The translations under genes were made by a program, and so were the position numbers. A stretch of DNA of 64,000 nt from Daucus carota subsp. sativus (taxonomy: Eukaryota > Streptophyta > Magnoliopsida > Apiales > Apiaceae). The notes beneath the pieces are model-generated. The model did not search any database. It was not told the DNA's origin and was given only the letters and a program-made list of their open reading frames with translations. Positions within the stretch are counted from its first letter, which is position 1, and every line of letters begins with the position of its first letter. The stretch spans positions 34,063,598 to 34,127,597 of the forward strand of contig NC_030385.2 of assembly GCF_001625215.2 (NCBI RefSeq), given 5' to 3'. Below, piece by piece: positions 34,901-46,080 of this stretch.

Positions 34901-36842
34901 TATTAGATATAAGGGAACCAGAAAGAACAAATAACAGGTTAGTTACAAGTTCTCAGAGTGATTTTGTTATCATAATCGAGCATGAAGTTATAGCATGCAA
35001 TTTTACAAGTTTTTGTTTGTGTAATTATATAACTAGCTTACCTCTATGAGTTGACGTCACCACTATTCACATTTCATCTAAGTGATGCATAGCAGAATTT
35101 TTAATTTTATTTAATTTACTCACAAATATCATAAGTTTTCATTACTGTGGTTATGTCTGCAACTCCTTGACAAAGAAACGCTTGTTTCTTTGGTGGACCT
35201 GGGGAGTCCTAAATTCAGAATTTTCTCTCCTCCAGCTTCCATTATTAGTGGCGAGACTAATAATTTTACTCCAGATCATAATTTTTCTATTATGATTTTG
35301 ACTGTAGTATAGAGTCTATAGACACACAGAATGCCAGTTTTTTTTATAAACCGTCGTGCTACAAAATCTATATATACGCACAGAATGCCAGCTCTGTTTT
35401 TTTATAAACCGTCGTGCTACAAAATATTGATCTCGTTGCTTTCAAATTATTGGAGAGCTTTTGTGAAGTGATCTAGGATTCAAGTGTTTTTTCCATGAAA
35501 GTGTGGCTGAATTTTTTTCAGCAGTTCGGTTTAAGTGTTTCTGAAGTATGTGAATTAACCAATAAAATAAATGAAAGAATACTTAGTCAATATTTGCTTT
35601 ATGGTCTAAAATTATCTTTAGACAGAGGGATTAATTTTATTATTACATATATAATCCGATTTCATAAATAAAATGTGTATTTCATTAAAATTTGTCTAAA
35701 ATATTTTAAATTTTTTTTTCTCATTTATTTAATTCAATCTAATTAACATTTTCTTATGTGAATTTTTATTTGATATTTTTATCAAGTAAGCAAAAAAAAA
35801 AAAAAGACGGCGTGTTATCAAATATTTATGTCATTACAGATAAGTATATAAATAAAATGAACAAAATATAAACATAAATTGAAAAATGTTATAATAAATT
35901 ATCTAATTACATAAGATGAATATCTTATAATTTTAGAAAATCATTTTTCTTTTTAACATCGCTCCACATTAATTTCATTATCTAATGTAATTTTATTTAT
36001 TTATTTATTTTATACGTAGGAATCGGCACCGCCACTCTTTAGGTTTAGGTGCGCACTGGATAAACCCACGAGCTCACGTAATAGCCTGCAAACTAATATA
36101 ATTTTAGAGATCAAAATAACAGCGCATTAAAGCCTCTGGCAAAATTTCAATTAAATAATATTCCATGATTTTTAGTCTAACTTAATAGCGATAATAATGT
36201 TTATTTCATTTAATTAAAACTCAAGATAAATTAATAAAACCTAATATTTTTAATTTATAGATATTTGAGTGTAATTTTTTTTTTTTAAATGAGATTTGAG
36301 TGTACTTATTTTGCGGAAATGAATCTGCCCAAGTGCCCAGCAGCTCGTTTCTGTGGTATAAAAATTTGTTTAGCAATAAAGAATTATATACCCAACGAGT
36401 CAAAAGCACACGCATCATTCAGTCAATCATACATGTATATTAGCCTATCATGTGTGTATATAAGATGTCTGTGAATTGGGCGTATTTCAATATTTGTCTT
36501 GTTGGGTTTTGCAGTTAGAAGCAGCAAAGTGAGCAGGCTTAGTCCCTCATCTTTCAATCTTATTTAATTTGGTTTAGTTTTTTGTGATCAAAAGATTATT
36601 TATGTAGTTGCAATTGTTCTTGTTATTAACTTTGTATTGTGGGTTTAAAATTTTATGCTCAATTTTTTAATGCAGTTCTTGTTATGTGCTTCAGCTTTTA
36701 TTTAACAATATTAGGTGTACTGAATTTTTTAAGATGAATACCAATTGATTCATTTTGTGTGTTTTTGGGTTTTGTAATCTGTACCCAAATGTTATTTTCA
36801 TTTTACTTTTATCATGTCTGAAACTGGGGTTTGCTCATAATA
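34901..36842. other. Intergenic, AT-rich, no gene seen
   Basis: Apart from the short tandem repeat at 35319-35425 I find no gene. A fragment at 36020-36090 is less AT-rich than its surroundings and may be an old repeat piece. Confidence 0.4.
35319..35425. repeat. Tandem duplication of about 60 bp
   Basis: The phrase CACAGAATGCCAG, a T run, ATAAACCGTCGTGCTACAAAAT occurs twice head to tail with minor changes. Confidence 0.85.
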
Positions 36843-37045
36843 CTCCCCCTATTTTGTTTTTGTTTTATAGGTTACAGACACAGGTACTTTGACCATCTAG
36901 CAATAAAAAATTTGTGAATTAAAATTTTGATTATATATTTTAATTCATAAACTAATAAATTTAAAAATAATAATTCTTACTATGCAGTCACTTCTAATCA
37001 TATTTGTCAAAAATCAAAGCAACCTATATGACAATAAAGAGGGAG
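36843..37045. mobile_element. Degenerate Stowaway-like MITE
   Basis: CTCCCCCTATTTTG at the left and AAAGAGGGAG at the right with TA flanks. The interior is AT-rich. The ends are weaker than in the other copies. Confidence 0.5.
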
Positions 37046-37935
37046 TATGGTTTGTTTGAGCTAGTTATGTGCTGTGAGCTAGACTGTATTTAAAAAAATA
37101 TTTGGTAAATAGAAACGGTGTCGTCAAAATATTGAGAAAAAAGAGAATGGAATGAAAACTTATAAAGACGTTTTATTGAGAAAAAAGAGAGTTTGAGAAA
37201 ATAGTGACTATATATGAGTGAGTCTAAATTATCTATGATGAAGATTGTATGGAAACATAATGTTGAAGTGTAACGAGCATTTCTTCCATAACATGTCACA
37301 TTTTACATGTGGGTTAGATTTCATTCTCCCCTCATTCCATTCCATCCAAGTAAACACAACTAAGGTCAACAAAATAATTATGTCTTGACTCCCTAAGTGT
37401 GGAATGGAGCACAACAGAATATGGAATTAAATAAAATTAAAACATTTGCATTTCTTTTATAAATGTGTTGGACCTTAGTAGTTCTCATTGGTTCCCTTTG
37501 GACCCAATTATGTGATCCAAAAACTTCTCTCTAATATCCTATAATTGCCTCCTTTTTTAGCCCAGCTACATATACCCAATATCTTTTATAATGTCTATGA
37601 TCCTATTAATATTAATGTTACATACTATGTTAACCCATAATTGAACTGCAATTAGTTCGGCTTTAATTGTATAGTAAATATTGAGAAATAATGTACTAGG
37701 TTTAAGGCTTTGGGTGAACTGTGCCTATATTTTACAACAATCCACATCGAGTAATTTTTTTGGATCTCGGCCTTATCAAATGTGTTATTATTAATGCGGT
37801 ATGAAAAGCCTTACCATGCTTTGAAAATCTTAGTAGTGGGAGTTTGGTGCTGAAATCTGAGACAGGGAGCGTTCCATTAACAACCCATATATCAAAATCT
37901 AAAGCATGGCATGTCATTGACTTTGCGGAATAAAG
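37046..37935. other. Intergenic, no gene seen
   Basis: Nothing identifiable. The short minus-strand open frames have no family features. Confidence 0.4.
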
Positions 37936-37937
37936 TA

Positions 37938-38199
37938 CTCCCTCCGTCCCTTTTTACATGTCCACTTTGAAAAAAAAATTTGTCCCAAATTACTTGTCCA
38001 CTTCTCTTTTCAAAGCAACTTTTTGTATGTTTTTTCGAAAAATAACAACTTCCAATGTTTGACTAGCATATATATATACACAACTCTATCTAATTCATTA
38101 CATTTATTAGGGATATGTATGAAAACAAGATATTCAACTAACATTTTCTTAAGATGCGTTATTTTTTCAAAAGGGACAAGTAAAAAGGGACGGAGGGAG
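37938..38199. mobile_element. Stowaway MITE, family A copy 1
   Basis: 262 bases, CTCCCTCCGTCCC..GGGACGGAGGGAG, with TA on both sides (37936-37937, 38200-38201). Nearly identical in sequence and equal in length to 41287-41548. Confidence 0.95.
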
Positions 38200-38460
38200 T
38201 ACTATTATTCACTCTATGCACATCGCTAGTAATAAATAATTTGTAAACATGGCTGTTTACCAAAGTATTTCATTTTAAATTTTAATATGATATATGACTC
38301 GCCTACTCGCTCACTTGTGTACAGATGACAGGTCTTCTGGAAACAAACCCTTCCTCTCTAATCATTGACTATAGCATTGCAAACTACTGATAACTTAAGC
38401 TCGACTAGGGGCTAACTGTAAGGTACCAGTTTTTCATTTTAAGTGCACCTTCCTCTCTAT

Positions 38461-39190
38461 TTATTTGTTCGCACATAAAGGTCCAAGTTCCCAAACATTC
38501 CCTCTTAATTCAAAGTTCTTAAATTTGTTTGAAAAAGATGTAATTCCCATCATCATCATCATTTTTGTTGAGCACTTCTCTTCACAAATTAGGAGCACTT
38601 CTCTCCACCAATTTCTTCTAGGTTCACTTCTCACCACTTTCATATGTTTATGCACTTCTCACCAATCCTACAAAATTTAGGATATTGTTCTTTCCAAATT
38701 TAGAGCACTCTTCTCCACAATTTCTAAAAACAAAATTTTCTTTAATAGCCACTTGTGACATGCTTTCTTGCTCATCACAGTATGCATCAACTTGTTGCCT
38801 GTAACTTTCATATGTATTTCCGTATTCTGCCTCTGCCTCTTGATTACCATCCTGGAACGTCTGGTGTTACCAGCACTGTTGGAACCGGCTTTTATTTTTT
38901 GCTTTTTCACACATGACAGACCATTAGTAACTCCCAGTTTCGTAGAACGAACCTAACTCTGATGCCATGTTGATTTTTTTGTAAAACATATATGTGATGC
39001 AGAAAGTAGAGCATTAAACAAGATTACTTATTCATTCTGCATACTAATCTGAAACACAGAAAATAGCTTTATATAAGTAACTCACCGACTATTTGGCTAA
39101 GATTTAACAAAACTCAAACTATATCCTATTACTAAAAAATAGGAGCTAACAAACTAACTAACAAAAATTCAAAATTATTCAAATAACTTT
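38461..39190 (-). mobile_element. Possible retrotransposon remnant (LTR-like plus primer-site-like sequence)
   Basis: On the minus strand, a stretch beginning near 39160 (TGTTAGCTCC) and ending near 38970 looks LTR-like, with ATATAAAG as a TATA box. Just inside it lies TGGCATCAGAG, close to the Met-tRNA primer-site motif of plant copia elements. The adjoining 38461-38950 has a few short protein-like frames without a clear domain. If real it is an old, heavily broken fossil of an LTR element lacking most of its length. Confidence 0.4.
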
Positions 39191-39234
39191 AAGTTAACCT
39201 CAACAATATTTAAAAATATATGTGGTTGATGAGC

Positions 39235-39620
39235 GATATGTGTCTGATGCATATCTTACCATGGCTACTTACTCTTATTTATTTATTTGGGATTATTCTT
39301 TTTCAGTTAAGATGCTTCAGTTGATCTTTAATTTTCAAATTGTTATTTATATGAGCCGTACAACCTGTCTCAGCTGCTAAATGTTCTAATGCTATTATTT
39401 CGGCTTTCCATTGTACTTTTCTATGGGTGATATGTGTCTGATGATATCATTCCGTGGCTACTTAGTGTTATTTATTTATTTGTTTTTATTTTGTCTTTTT
39501 AGTTAAGATGCATCAATTAATTTTTACTTTTCAAATTGTTATTAATTGAGGTGTACAACCTTGTCTCAGCTGCTGAATGTTCTGACACTATTATTACAGC
39601 TTCCCACTGTACTTTACTAG
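39235..39620. repeat. Direct repeat of about 190 bp upstream of F-box 2
   Basis: Two adjacent copies (about 39235-39425 and 39426-39620) share TGTGTCTGATG, CGTGGCTACTTA-type, TTCAAATTGTTATT and GTCTCAGCTGCT blocks in the same order. The second copy ends about 36 bases before the ATG of F-box 2, so it duplicates the proximal promoter or leader region. Confidence 0.85.
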
Positions 39621-39655
39621 ATCAAGAAATCAACTTACTTTCTTCTTTAAGCTAA

Positions 39656-40834
39656 ATGGCGAAGCCCACCAGCGATTTACCAGAAGGGATGGTTGCAGAA
39701 ATACTTCTCCGACTTCCGGTAAAAGCATTGCTCCAATGCAAATCCGTCTGCAAGCTTTGGTTGTCCATAATCTCAAATTCTTATTTTATAAAGTCTCACC
39801 TTCACCGTGCCATCACTGCTTCCATGATTAATCCCTCGGTACTCAATATTGAATGTCTGCCGCCCGACGAAGACAATCTGGCCTTTGATGTCTCTACTGT
39901 GGCCATTCTTTCAACTCTTGATGAATGTACAGCCGAACTGCAACAGCAAAGGCGACGTCAATGTCGACTTGTTAACGATGGGCCTAGCAACTTGAGACAA
40001 GATTTGTCCAGCTCTCTTCTTCACTTTGATCATCTTGTCATGCCACGTCTTTTCAATCATTTTCGAGTTATTAGTTCCTATAATGGCATTATCTGTCTAG
40101 CTAATTATTTTGGTAGCGAGGTCTACCTATGGAATCCATCAATTAGGAGGTGCAAGAAACTTCCTTCTTTCAAGCCATATGCAACTAGATCGATGCCAAT
40201 TAAGATAGGCTTTGGTTATGATTCTATTTCCAATAGCTACAAGGTCTTTAGGATTGTATATGAGAAGATTCTTGATATCATACCAATAGTTCAAGTGTAT
40301 TCCACAAATGATGATATCTGGAGAGACTTTCGGGCTCCTATTCTAAAAAACTGGAAGATTTACAAGCAAACTAATATCGTCGTAAACGGGGTAATGTATT
40401 TCGACAGTGGGGATGAGCTGATCTCATTTGATTTGCACAAAGAGGTTTTTGGAATAGTTCCATTCCCAAACTTTATTCAACGTAAGGGGTCTGATATTTT
40501 GGATTTTGAAGGGTTTGTTGCTATAGTCTTTGCATCTGTTGGTTATGGACCAGGACTTAACCTATGGACGCTGGATGATGTTTCTAACAAGATCTCTTGG
40601 ACTAAAAGATTTAGTATTGAGACTGATTCTGAAACAAATATATGGCTTTATTGTTATTTGGGTGCTGGACAGTTTTATGGATATAAGTTGATGAATGGAA
40701 ATATCTTCTTGTATGACTGTGATGAGAAGAAAGAGACCAAATATTATGAACTTGGAGAAGAGAACAGTACCTTGACTCTTAAGTACACAGAGACACTTGT
40801 TTCACTGGACGGCTTTGAGCAAGTGCTAGAGTAA
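39656..40834 (+). CDS. F-box protein with FBA domain (paralogue of the gene at 30887)
   Basis: An intronless frame of 392 residues starting at a clean ATG. The F-box is at about residues 7-47: LPEGMVAEILLRLPVK then CKSVCKLWLSIIS. The FBA-like region has YNGIICL, VYLWNPSIRRCKKLP, KIGFGYDSISNSYKVFRIV, DILDFEGFVAIVF and LWTLDDVSN. It is collinear over its whole length with the first F-box gene and differs by a longer spacer after the F-box (about 90-125). Both copies are intact, which suggests continued function as SCF substrate receptors; the substrate is unknown. The upstream region carries the 190-bp tandem repeat. Confidence 0.93.
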   Translation: MAKPTSDLPEGMVAEILLRLPVKALLQCKSVCKLWLSIISNSYFIKSHLHRAITASMINPSVLNIECLPPDEDNLAFDVSTVAILSTLDECTAELQQQRRRQCRLVNDGPSNLRQDLSSSLLHFDHLVMPRLFNHFRVISSYNGIICLANYFGSEVYLWNPSIRRCKKLPSFKPYATRSMPIKIGFGYDSISNSYKVFRIVYEKILDIIPIVQVYSTNDDIWRDFRAPILKNWKIYKQTNIVVNGVMYFDSGDELISFDLHKEVFGIVPFPNFIQRKGSDILDFEGFVAIVFASVGYGPGLNLWTLDDVSNKISWTKRFSIETDSETNIWLYCYLGAGQFYGYKLMNGNIFLYDCDEKKETKYYELGEENSTLTLKYTETLVSLDGFEQVLE

Positions 40835-41284
40835 AATGATAACGATAACAGTCTCATTAAAGAAACAATCTACAGATAAAAGTTTAGTAGGTTGTTTATT
40901 GGTAGCAGTTCCATAATTATGCTTTTGTTGTGTGCCTGCTCCATCATTCTATATTAGCACCTTTATCATTCTTTTATATGTTTCCTGTTATGGAATATGG
41001 ATTGTGTCACTTAATAATTACTTGGTTGATTATAGAGGTCCTAGTTTAATTTTTTTTTCCTAACGATTCTCTATGCACGTTCGTCACTCTTGATACATTT
41101 GGTTTGAACCCTTGTCGCACATTGGCATCCTTTTTCTGTATTACAGTGTTCGTACATATTTGGTTTAAGTATCAGCCCAGGGCATCAAAAAGACATGGGC
41201 AGAGAGTTGTCCTTAGTTTAAAGTTGATATCTATAATCATATAACTGAAGATTAAATCTTTTCTTGAATGGCATGAATACAAGG
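40835..41284. other. 3' flank of F-box 2
   Basis: Shares AAACAATCTACAG, ACCTTTATCATTCTT and TTCTCTATGCACGTTCGTCACTCTT with the downstream flanks of the other F-box copies, which helps to define the duplicated unit. No separate gene. Confidence 0.6.
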
Positions 41285-41286
41285 TA

Positions 41287-41548
41287 CTCCCTCCGTCCCC
41301 TTTTACATGTCCCTTTTGGAAAAAAAATTTGTCCCAAATTACTTGTCCACTTCTCTTTTCAAAGCAACTTTTTGTATGTTTTTTCAAAATGTAACAACTT
41401 CCAATGTTTGACTAGCATATATATATACACAACTCTATCTAATTCATTACATTTATTAGGGATATGTATGAAAACAAGATATCCATCTAACATTTTCTTA
41501 AGATGCGTTATTTTTTCAAAAGGGACAAGTAAAAAGGGACGGAGGGAG
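41287..41548. mobile_element. Stowaway MITE, family A copy 2
   Basis: 262 bases with TA duplications at 41285-41286 and 41549-41550, near-identical to 37938-38199. The two lie on either side of F-box gene 2, in the same orientation. Confidence 0.95.
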
Positions 41549-41759
41549 TATATTATATGCACCCTTTACCAAAAGCCTCTAACAGTCGAGTAGCCTAGAT
41601 TTCAGCTCATGCCTCTTTATAGCTTTAGTTGAATCATATTGTATGCCGAGTCATTTTTTCTTCCTAATCTTTCCTTTTCAATACTTGAATTCAAAATTCC
41701 AAAAAACATATGCTCCCCCGGTCCCCCCTATGTAATCTCAACTTCCAGTTTTGGGTCTA

Positions 41760-41900
41760 TGACTCCATGAAAGATTGCCCAACTCTGCAATGGGATCAAT
41801 GATTTAGCAGGCTGCCTTCAATGTGTGTATTATTGCGTTATATAGCTGTTTGTCAAATAAACAGAAACACTTGTTTCACTTTATGAGTTGACGGGGTTGA
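41760..41900 (+). pseudogene. Short fragment of the MUB 3' untranslated region
   Basis: GGGATCAATGATTTAGCAGGCTGCC and the following ATTATTGCGTTATATAGCTGTTTGTC blocks align with about 28578-28645 downstream of the MUB stop codon. This is the third copy of that sequence and again lies upstream of an F-box copy. Confidence 0.65.
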
Positions 41901-42770
41901 ACCAGTTTGCAAAATAACACTACTGGCGCTAAAGTAACAACCTAGGAGTAGCTTCTCCAAAAAAAGAAAAATCTATGAGTAAGTTAGCTACACATTTATA
42001 TCTCTTAATGTATTCCTTCTGAAATCTGCTACTTGTTATATTTTGTCGTTTCACGATCATTCTATTCTTTCTCAGCTTTTCAGACATATAATCAAGACCG
42101 GTCTGAACTGTCTTGCTCAACAACGGTATCAGTGTTTAAATCCCTATCAACTTTGCTTTTGAACCACTTATTAACTTGCTGGATAACAAGAACTACAGCT
42201 GGTTTTAAATTAGACGGTAGTTTAACAACCTCCTTTTATGCTAATTCACTTGCTTTTAGATTAATGTAATAGCAAAAAATAGCTATGTAAATGAATGGAA
42301 AAGTATCAATTCATCACATGTTCCTATATAATGCAAAAATAAAGATACGGGTTCAATCAGACAGCATTTTTTTTTGGATTAATTATTTCCTACTGTACAG
42401 ATATTGAAGATGGTGTATTACATCCCATCTCCCTATTCTTCATAGATCATATTTGCCACAAGAGGGCGGAGAAAGAAACTCCAGCAGTATGATGAAAACT
42501 CCAGAAGGCGGATACACTTCCCGGTTCTTATCTATTTGTACTATCAAACATGGCGTGCTATTCTTATCCTTTACACAATAAATCAAGGTTACCTCATTCT
42601 TCTTTCTGCTTCAATGTTCGGCCAACTATTATCGCTGGGGACAGGAAACTCAGGAGTAATCGTTAACTTTTAACTTGTTTTTGTAGTTATCATACATATG
42701 CAAGTATTTTTCTTTCTGGTCCAGCTATTTCATATTTTGATTTATTGAGGAAGTGGTTATGTGTTGACTC
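41901..42770. other. Intergenic, no gene seen
   Basis: No gene or complete element recognised. Confidence 0.4.
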
Positions 42771-42778
42771 ATTACAAC

Positions 42779-43346
42779 TAGGCCTGGCAATTTGACACGT
42801 AACACGCTAACACGAAACGAAACGACACGAAAAAAATGGACACGGGTTTTGATTTTCGATACACGAAACACGAAAGTACACGAACACGAAATTACACGAT
42901 AGATTTCGTGTCGGATATGGGTTTTCATTTGGGGTACACGAAATACACGAAAGTACACGAAATATTTGTAGATTATATTTATTATATATATGTAATGATA
43001 TATTAAATATATAATTGAGTATAAAGTGTATATTTATATGTATGTGTGGATATATATTGTAGATACATTAACAAATTTATAAAGAATTGTATACAAGTAT
43101 AATATATATCATTCACATTTAATAAATTTATAAAGGAAAATATATATTAAATCCATTTTTTGATTAAAAAATATATTAATATTTTTATATATAATATACA
43201 CGAAAAGTACACGAAATATACACGAAACGATTCGAAACGGATACGGGTTCCAAATTAGGTACACGAAATTAATAACGGGCGGATACGGGTTTCACCTTCG
43301 AGTACACGAAACGAAAGTATACGAAACGAAACGATTGCCACCCCTA
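42779..43346. mobile_element. hAT-type element with ACACGAA subterminal repeats
   Basis: The ends TAGGCCTGGCAAT and, inverted, TAGGGGTGGCAAT are flanked by the perfect 8-base duplication ATTACAAC (42771-42778, 43347-43354). Many ACACGAA / ACGAAACG motifs sit near both ends, with an AT-rich core. No coding capacity. Confidence 0.92.
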
Positions 43347-43354
43347 ATTACAAC

Positions 43355-44045
43355 TTGGTGCTGGTATCGGAAACTGTTGGAATATAAATCATGGTTTTAG
43401 GAGAATAAAACCTCCGCTATCCTGTGTTGTTTTGACATTAATGGTTCATATCCTTTACACCTTGAGGTTCATATCCTTTTGTGGCATCTCTGTTATGATT
43501 TACCATGGTCACCTCAGATGACCAATGCTACATCTGCGTGTTATATGATAGTTATTTTGTAGTCTGAAGCAAGCTCATTGTCATTGGAGCTTGGACGCCA
43601 AGAAGTATTTGATATGTCCTTCAGTCCTTATATGGATCTGGGTGCAGCTTGTCGGTCTCAGAAACATAAAGTGCAAGCTATATGGCTACACGGCTCCGGT
43701 GCATGTGTTTGTTGCATGTTCCCCTCCAAAATTAAAAATAAATATGTGAAAATTTAAAACTTGCAGGATTATCTAATCGCATGAACTACATGTTTTGTTT
43801 ACTCATTATTCTACAACTATGTTGGTGCTATTTTGCTCATTTTCATTTAACTAGGTCCTCTGGAAATTGTTCGTACCCAGACAGGGTCATTTAGCAGCTT
43901 GTCAAATTTGTGATCGCAGATGTAACTTCAATTTTTTTATCAAGTTAATTATCATAATACAAACCCTGCATATTCTCTACATTATCATCGTCCCTTTTGG
44001 GGAATTGGAGACTCATAACTGAGCCCGACGAGGAAAAGATTCTCT
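43355..44045. other. Intergenic DNA before the F-box pseudogene
   Basis: No gene recognised. It may include the decayed upstream region of the third F-box copy. Confidence 0.4.
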
Positions 44046-46080
44046 TGCTATATACCGGAAGAGGTGGTTATGAAAGTACTTTCGGAACTTGCTGTAAAAT
44101 CATTGCTCCAATTCAATTCCGCATGACTATACATAATATCAAATCCTGTTTTTATTAAATCTCTAGCCTTGTTTGGCTAGAACGCCATTTCCCTGACTTA
44201 TAAAACTTATAAGTTAAATCAGTTTATTGGTATCATTTATGTGAATTTAAGATAACATATAACATATATAAGTCTGATAACTTAAAATTTTAATATATTT
44301 TATTAATTTATTTTTATTTTAAAATTTGATATAAAAAAATAGATACAAAATAATTTGTAATATTTTATTAATAATTTCATATTTCAATAAATTATAAATA
44401 TCAGAAAGAACTATCTAAAATAAAAATTACCCTTACTTATAAGTAATTGGGGTATATTCGATTGAAATTTTAACGGATTGTTTTTAGTTTATGAATTTTA
44501 ATAGATTGTACGGGATTTTGATTTTGTGTGGATTCCTGATAAAATGTCGCATAGTTGATAGGATTTAAGCACAACAGTTCAAAATCTAATGGATTTTGAT
44601 GGGATCTCAAAAAACTTAAAATGCATCGAAGAATACACAAAATCCATCATTTTATGAAATCCAAAAATATCCATCAGCATTTGAATATCATCAGTTGGAT
44701 TTTAAACGATCCCAACTGAATACCATCAGATTTTAAAGTATAATTTAAAATTTTAATTGAATATCACAAGATTTTGTAACATAATTTAAAATCTCATACT
44801 AATACACCTTCGGATTTTATAGCTTAATTTAAAATCTCATAATTGAATATCAATCGAATACCCATCGAATTTCGTGAATTAAAAAAAAATACTTAAGAGC
44901 ATCTCCAAGAGCCTCCTTGTTGGTTCTTAAATATAATATAAAAAATGTGGCTCTTAGCAATTTTGGACAAAGTTAAGAGTGTAAACTCCAACAATACTCT
45001 CTACATCTCTTCTCTATTTCATATTTTATTCATATATTGGGCTCCACTATAACAAAAGAGAGAGAAAGATGAAAGTGAATTGGAGGAAAGGATTTTTTTA
45101 TTGTGAAAAAATTAAGTTAAGAGCCATGTGGTGGCTCTTAACTTTGAGGAGAGAGGAGAGAGAAATAAGAGTCTATCAGTGATTTAAGAGCCAGAGTCTG
45201 CTCCCTCCTCAAATCTCAAGTTTGGAGTCTAAACGAAGCCTCTGAGTCTTACTTGTTGTCTTTTCCGGTAATAACCCTAAACTACTCGCAAGTCACAATT
45301 CGAAGATCCCAAGCATCAAAAATGGCACTTCTCGAAGAAGATTTGTTCACCTGTCTCATGCAGTACTTGCGTATTTTCCTCGTGCTCTTGTAATGGCAAA
45401 TAGTTCTGCAATGCCCATGATTTTCAACGGGAAATATAGTTACAACATAACAACAGTGTGGGTGTTTTCAGCAAAGGCTGATTGCTAGAGATTTTTCCCG
45501 GTCGAGTAATTTAAAGTTGGACGCACTAGGGAATGGTAGTATTGTTATTGACAGGGTACTGTATTTTGTTTGTGGAGCTGTTTTCTGAAACGAAAACATT
45601 ATTACCAAACAATTATCTGATTTTTGCAACTAGATCACTTTTTGACCAGACAACAACAGTGAACACTAAGACCTCTAATCCCAAACAGACCTCTGTGGTT
45701 ATTCGATTTATGTAATGATCTTTGTGCACTAGTTGCAGTCCCCAAATCTGGATTTGGTCCCAGGTTGGATATTTTGGATTTCGAAGCTTCGGTTGCAATA
45801 TTCTTTGTAGAATTAATATATTATTTATGGACAGTGGATGATGTTTCTGGATATGCAATTGAAAAGATTAGTACTGATGTTAATATGTCGTGAATAAGGC
45901 AATCGTATTGTTTTGGTGCAGAAAAGTTTTCTGGAAACCAGCTGGTCGATGGAACTTACTTTTGTGACTTCTTGTATCACCATGAGAAGAAACAGTAAAT
46001 ATCACGATGGACTTCAAAAGAAGGATGTTCGTGCAACTATCAAATACACATACACACTTTTGCACACCTCTTTCATAATT
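44046..46080 (+). pseudogene. Third F-box/FBA copy, disrupted
   Basis: At 44052-44165 the translation IPEEVVMKVLSELAVK, then SLLQFNSA, a stop, and IISNPVFIKS matches the F-box start of both intact neighbours. About 1.1 kb of transposon-like DNA follows. From about 45460 the FBA part resumes in pieces: VFSAKADC then a stop, IDRVLYFVCGA, RLDILDFEASVAIFF (45764 on), LWTVDDVSG, and GAEKFSGNQLVDGTYF with the DFLYHHEKK end. There are several stops and frame changes and the segment between is missing. The downstream flank (TTTATCATTCTCATAT, GGACGTTCATTACTCTT) matches the other copies. It cannot make an F-box protein. Confidence 0.88.
44166..45250. mobile_element. Cluster of MITE-like insertions inside the F-box pseudogene
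   Basis: At about 44450-44863 GGGTATATTCGATTGAAAT pairs with GGGTATTCGATTGATATTC read from the right, with further pairing inward, so this is a palindromic MITE. On its left (44166-44449) is AT-rich DNA beginning CCTTGTTTGGCTAGAA. On its right (from 44897) GAGCATCTCCAAGAGCC looks like another MITE end. Exact limits and superfamilies are unsure. Confidence 0.55.
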
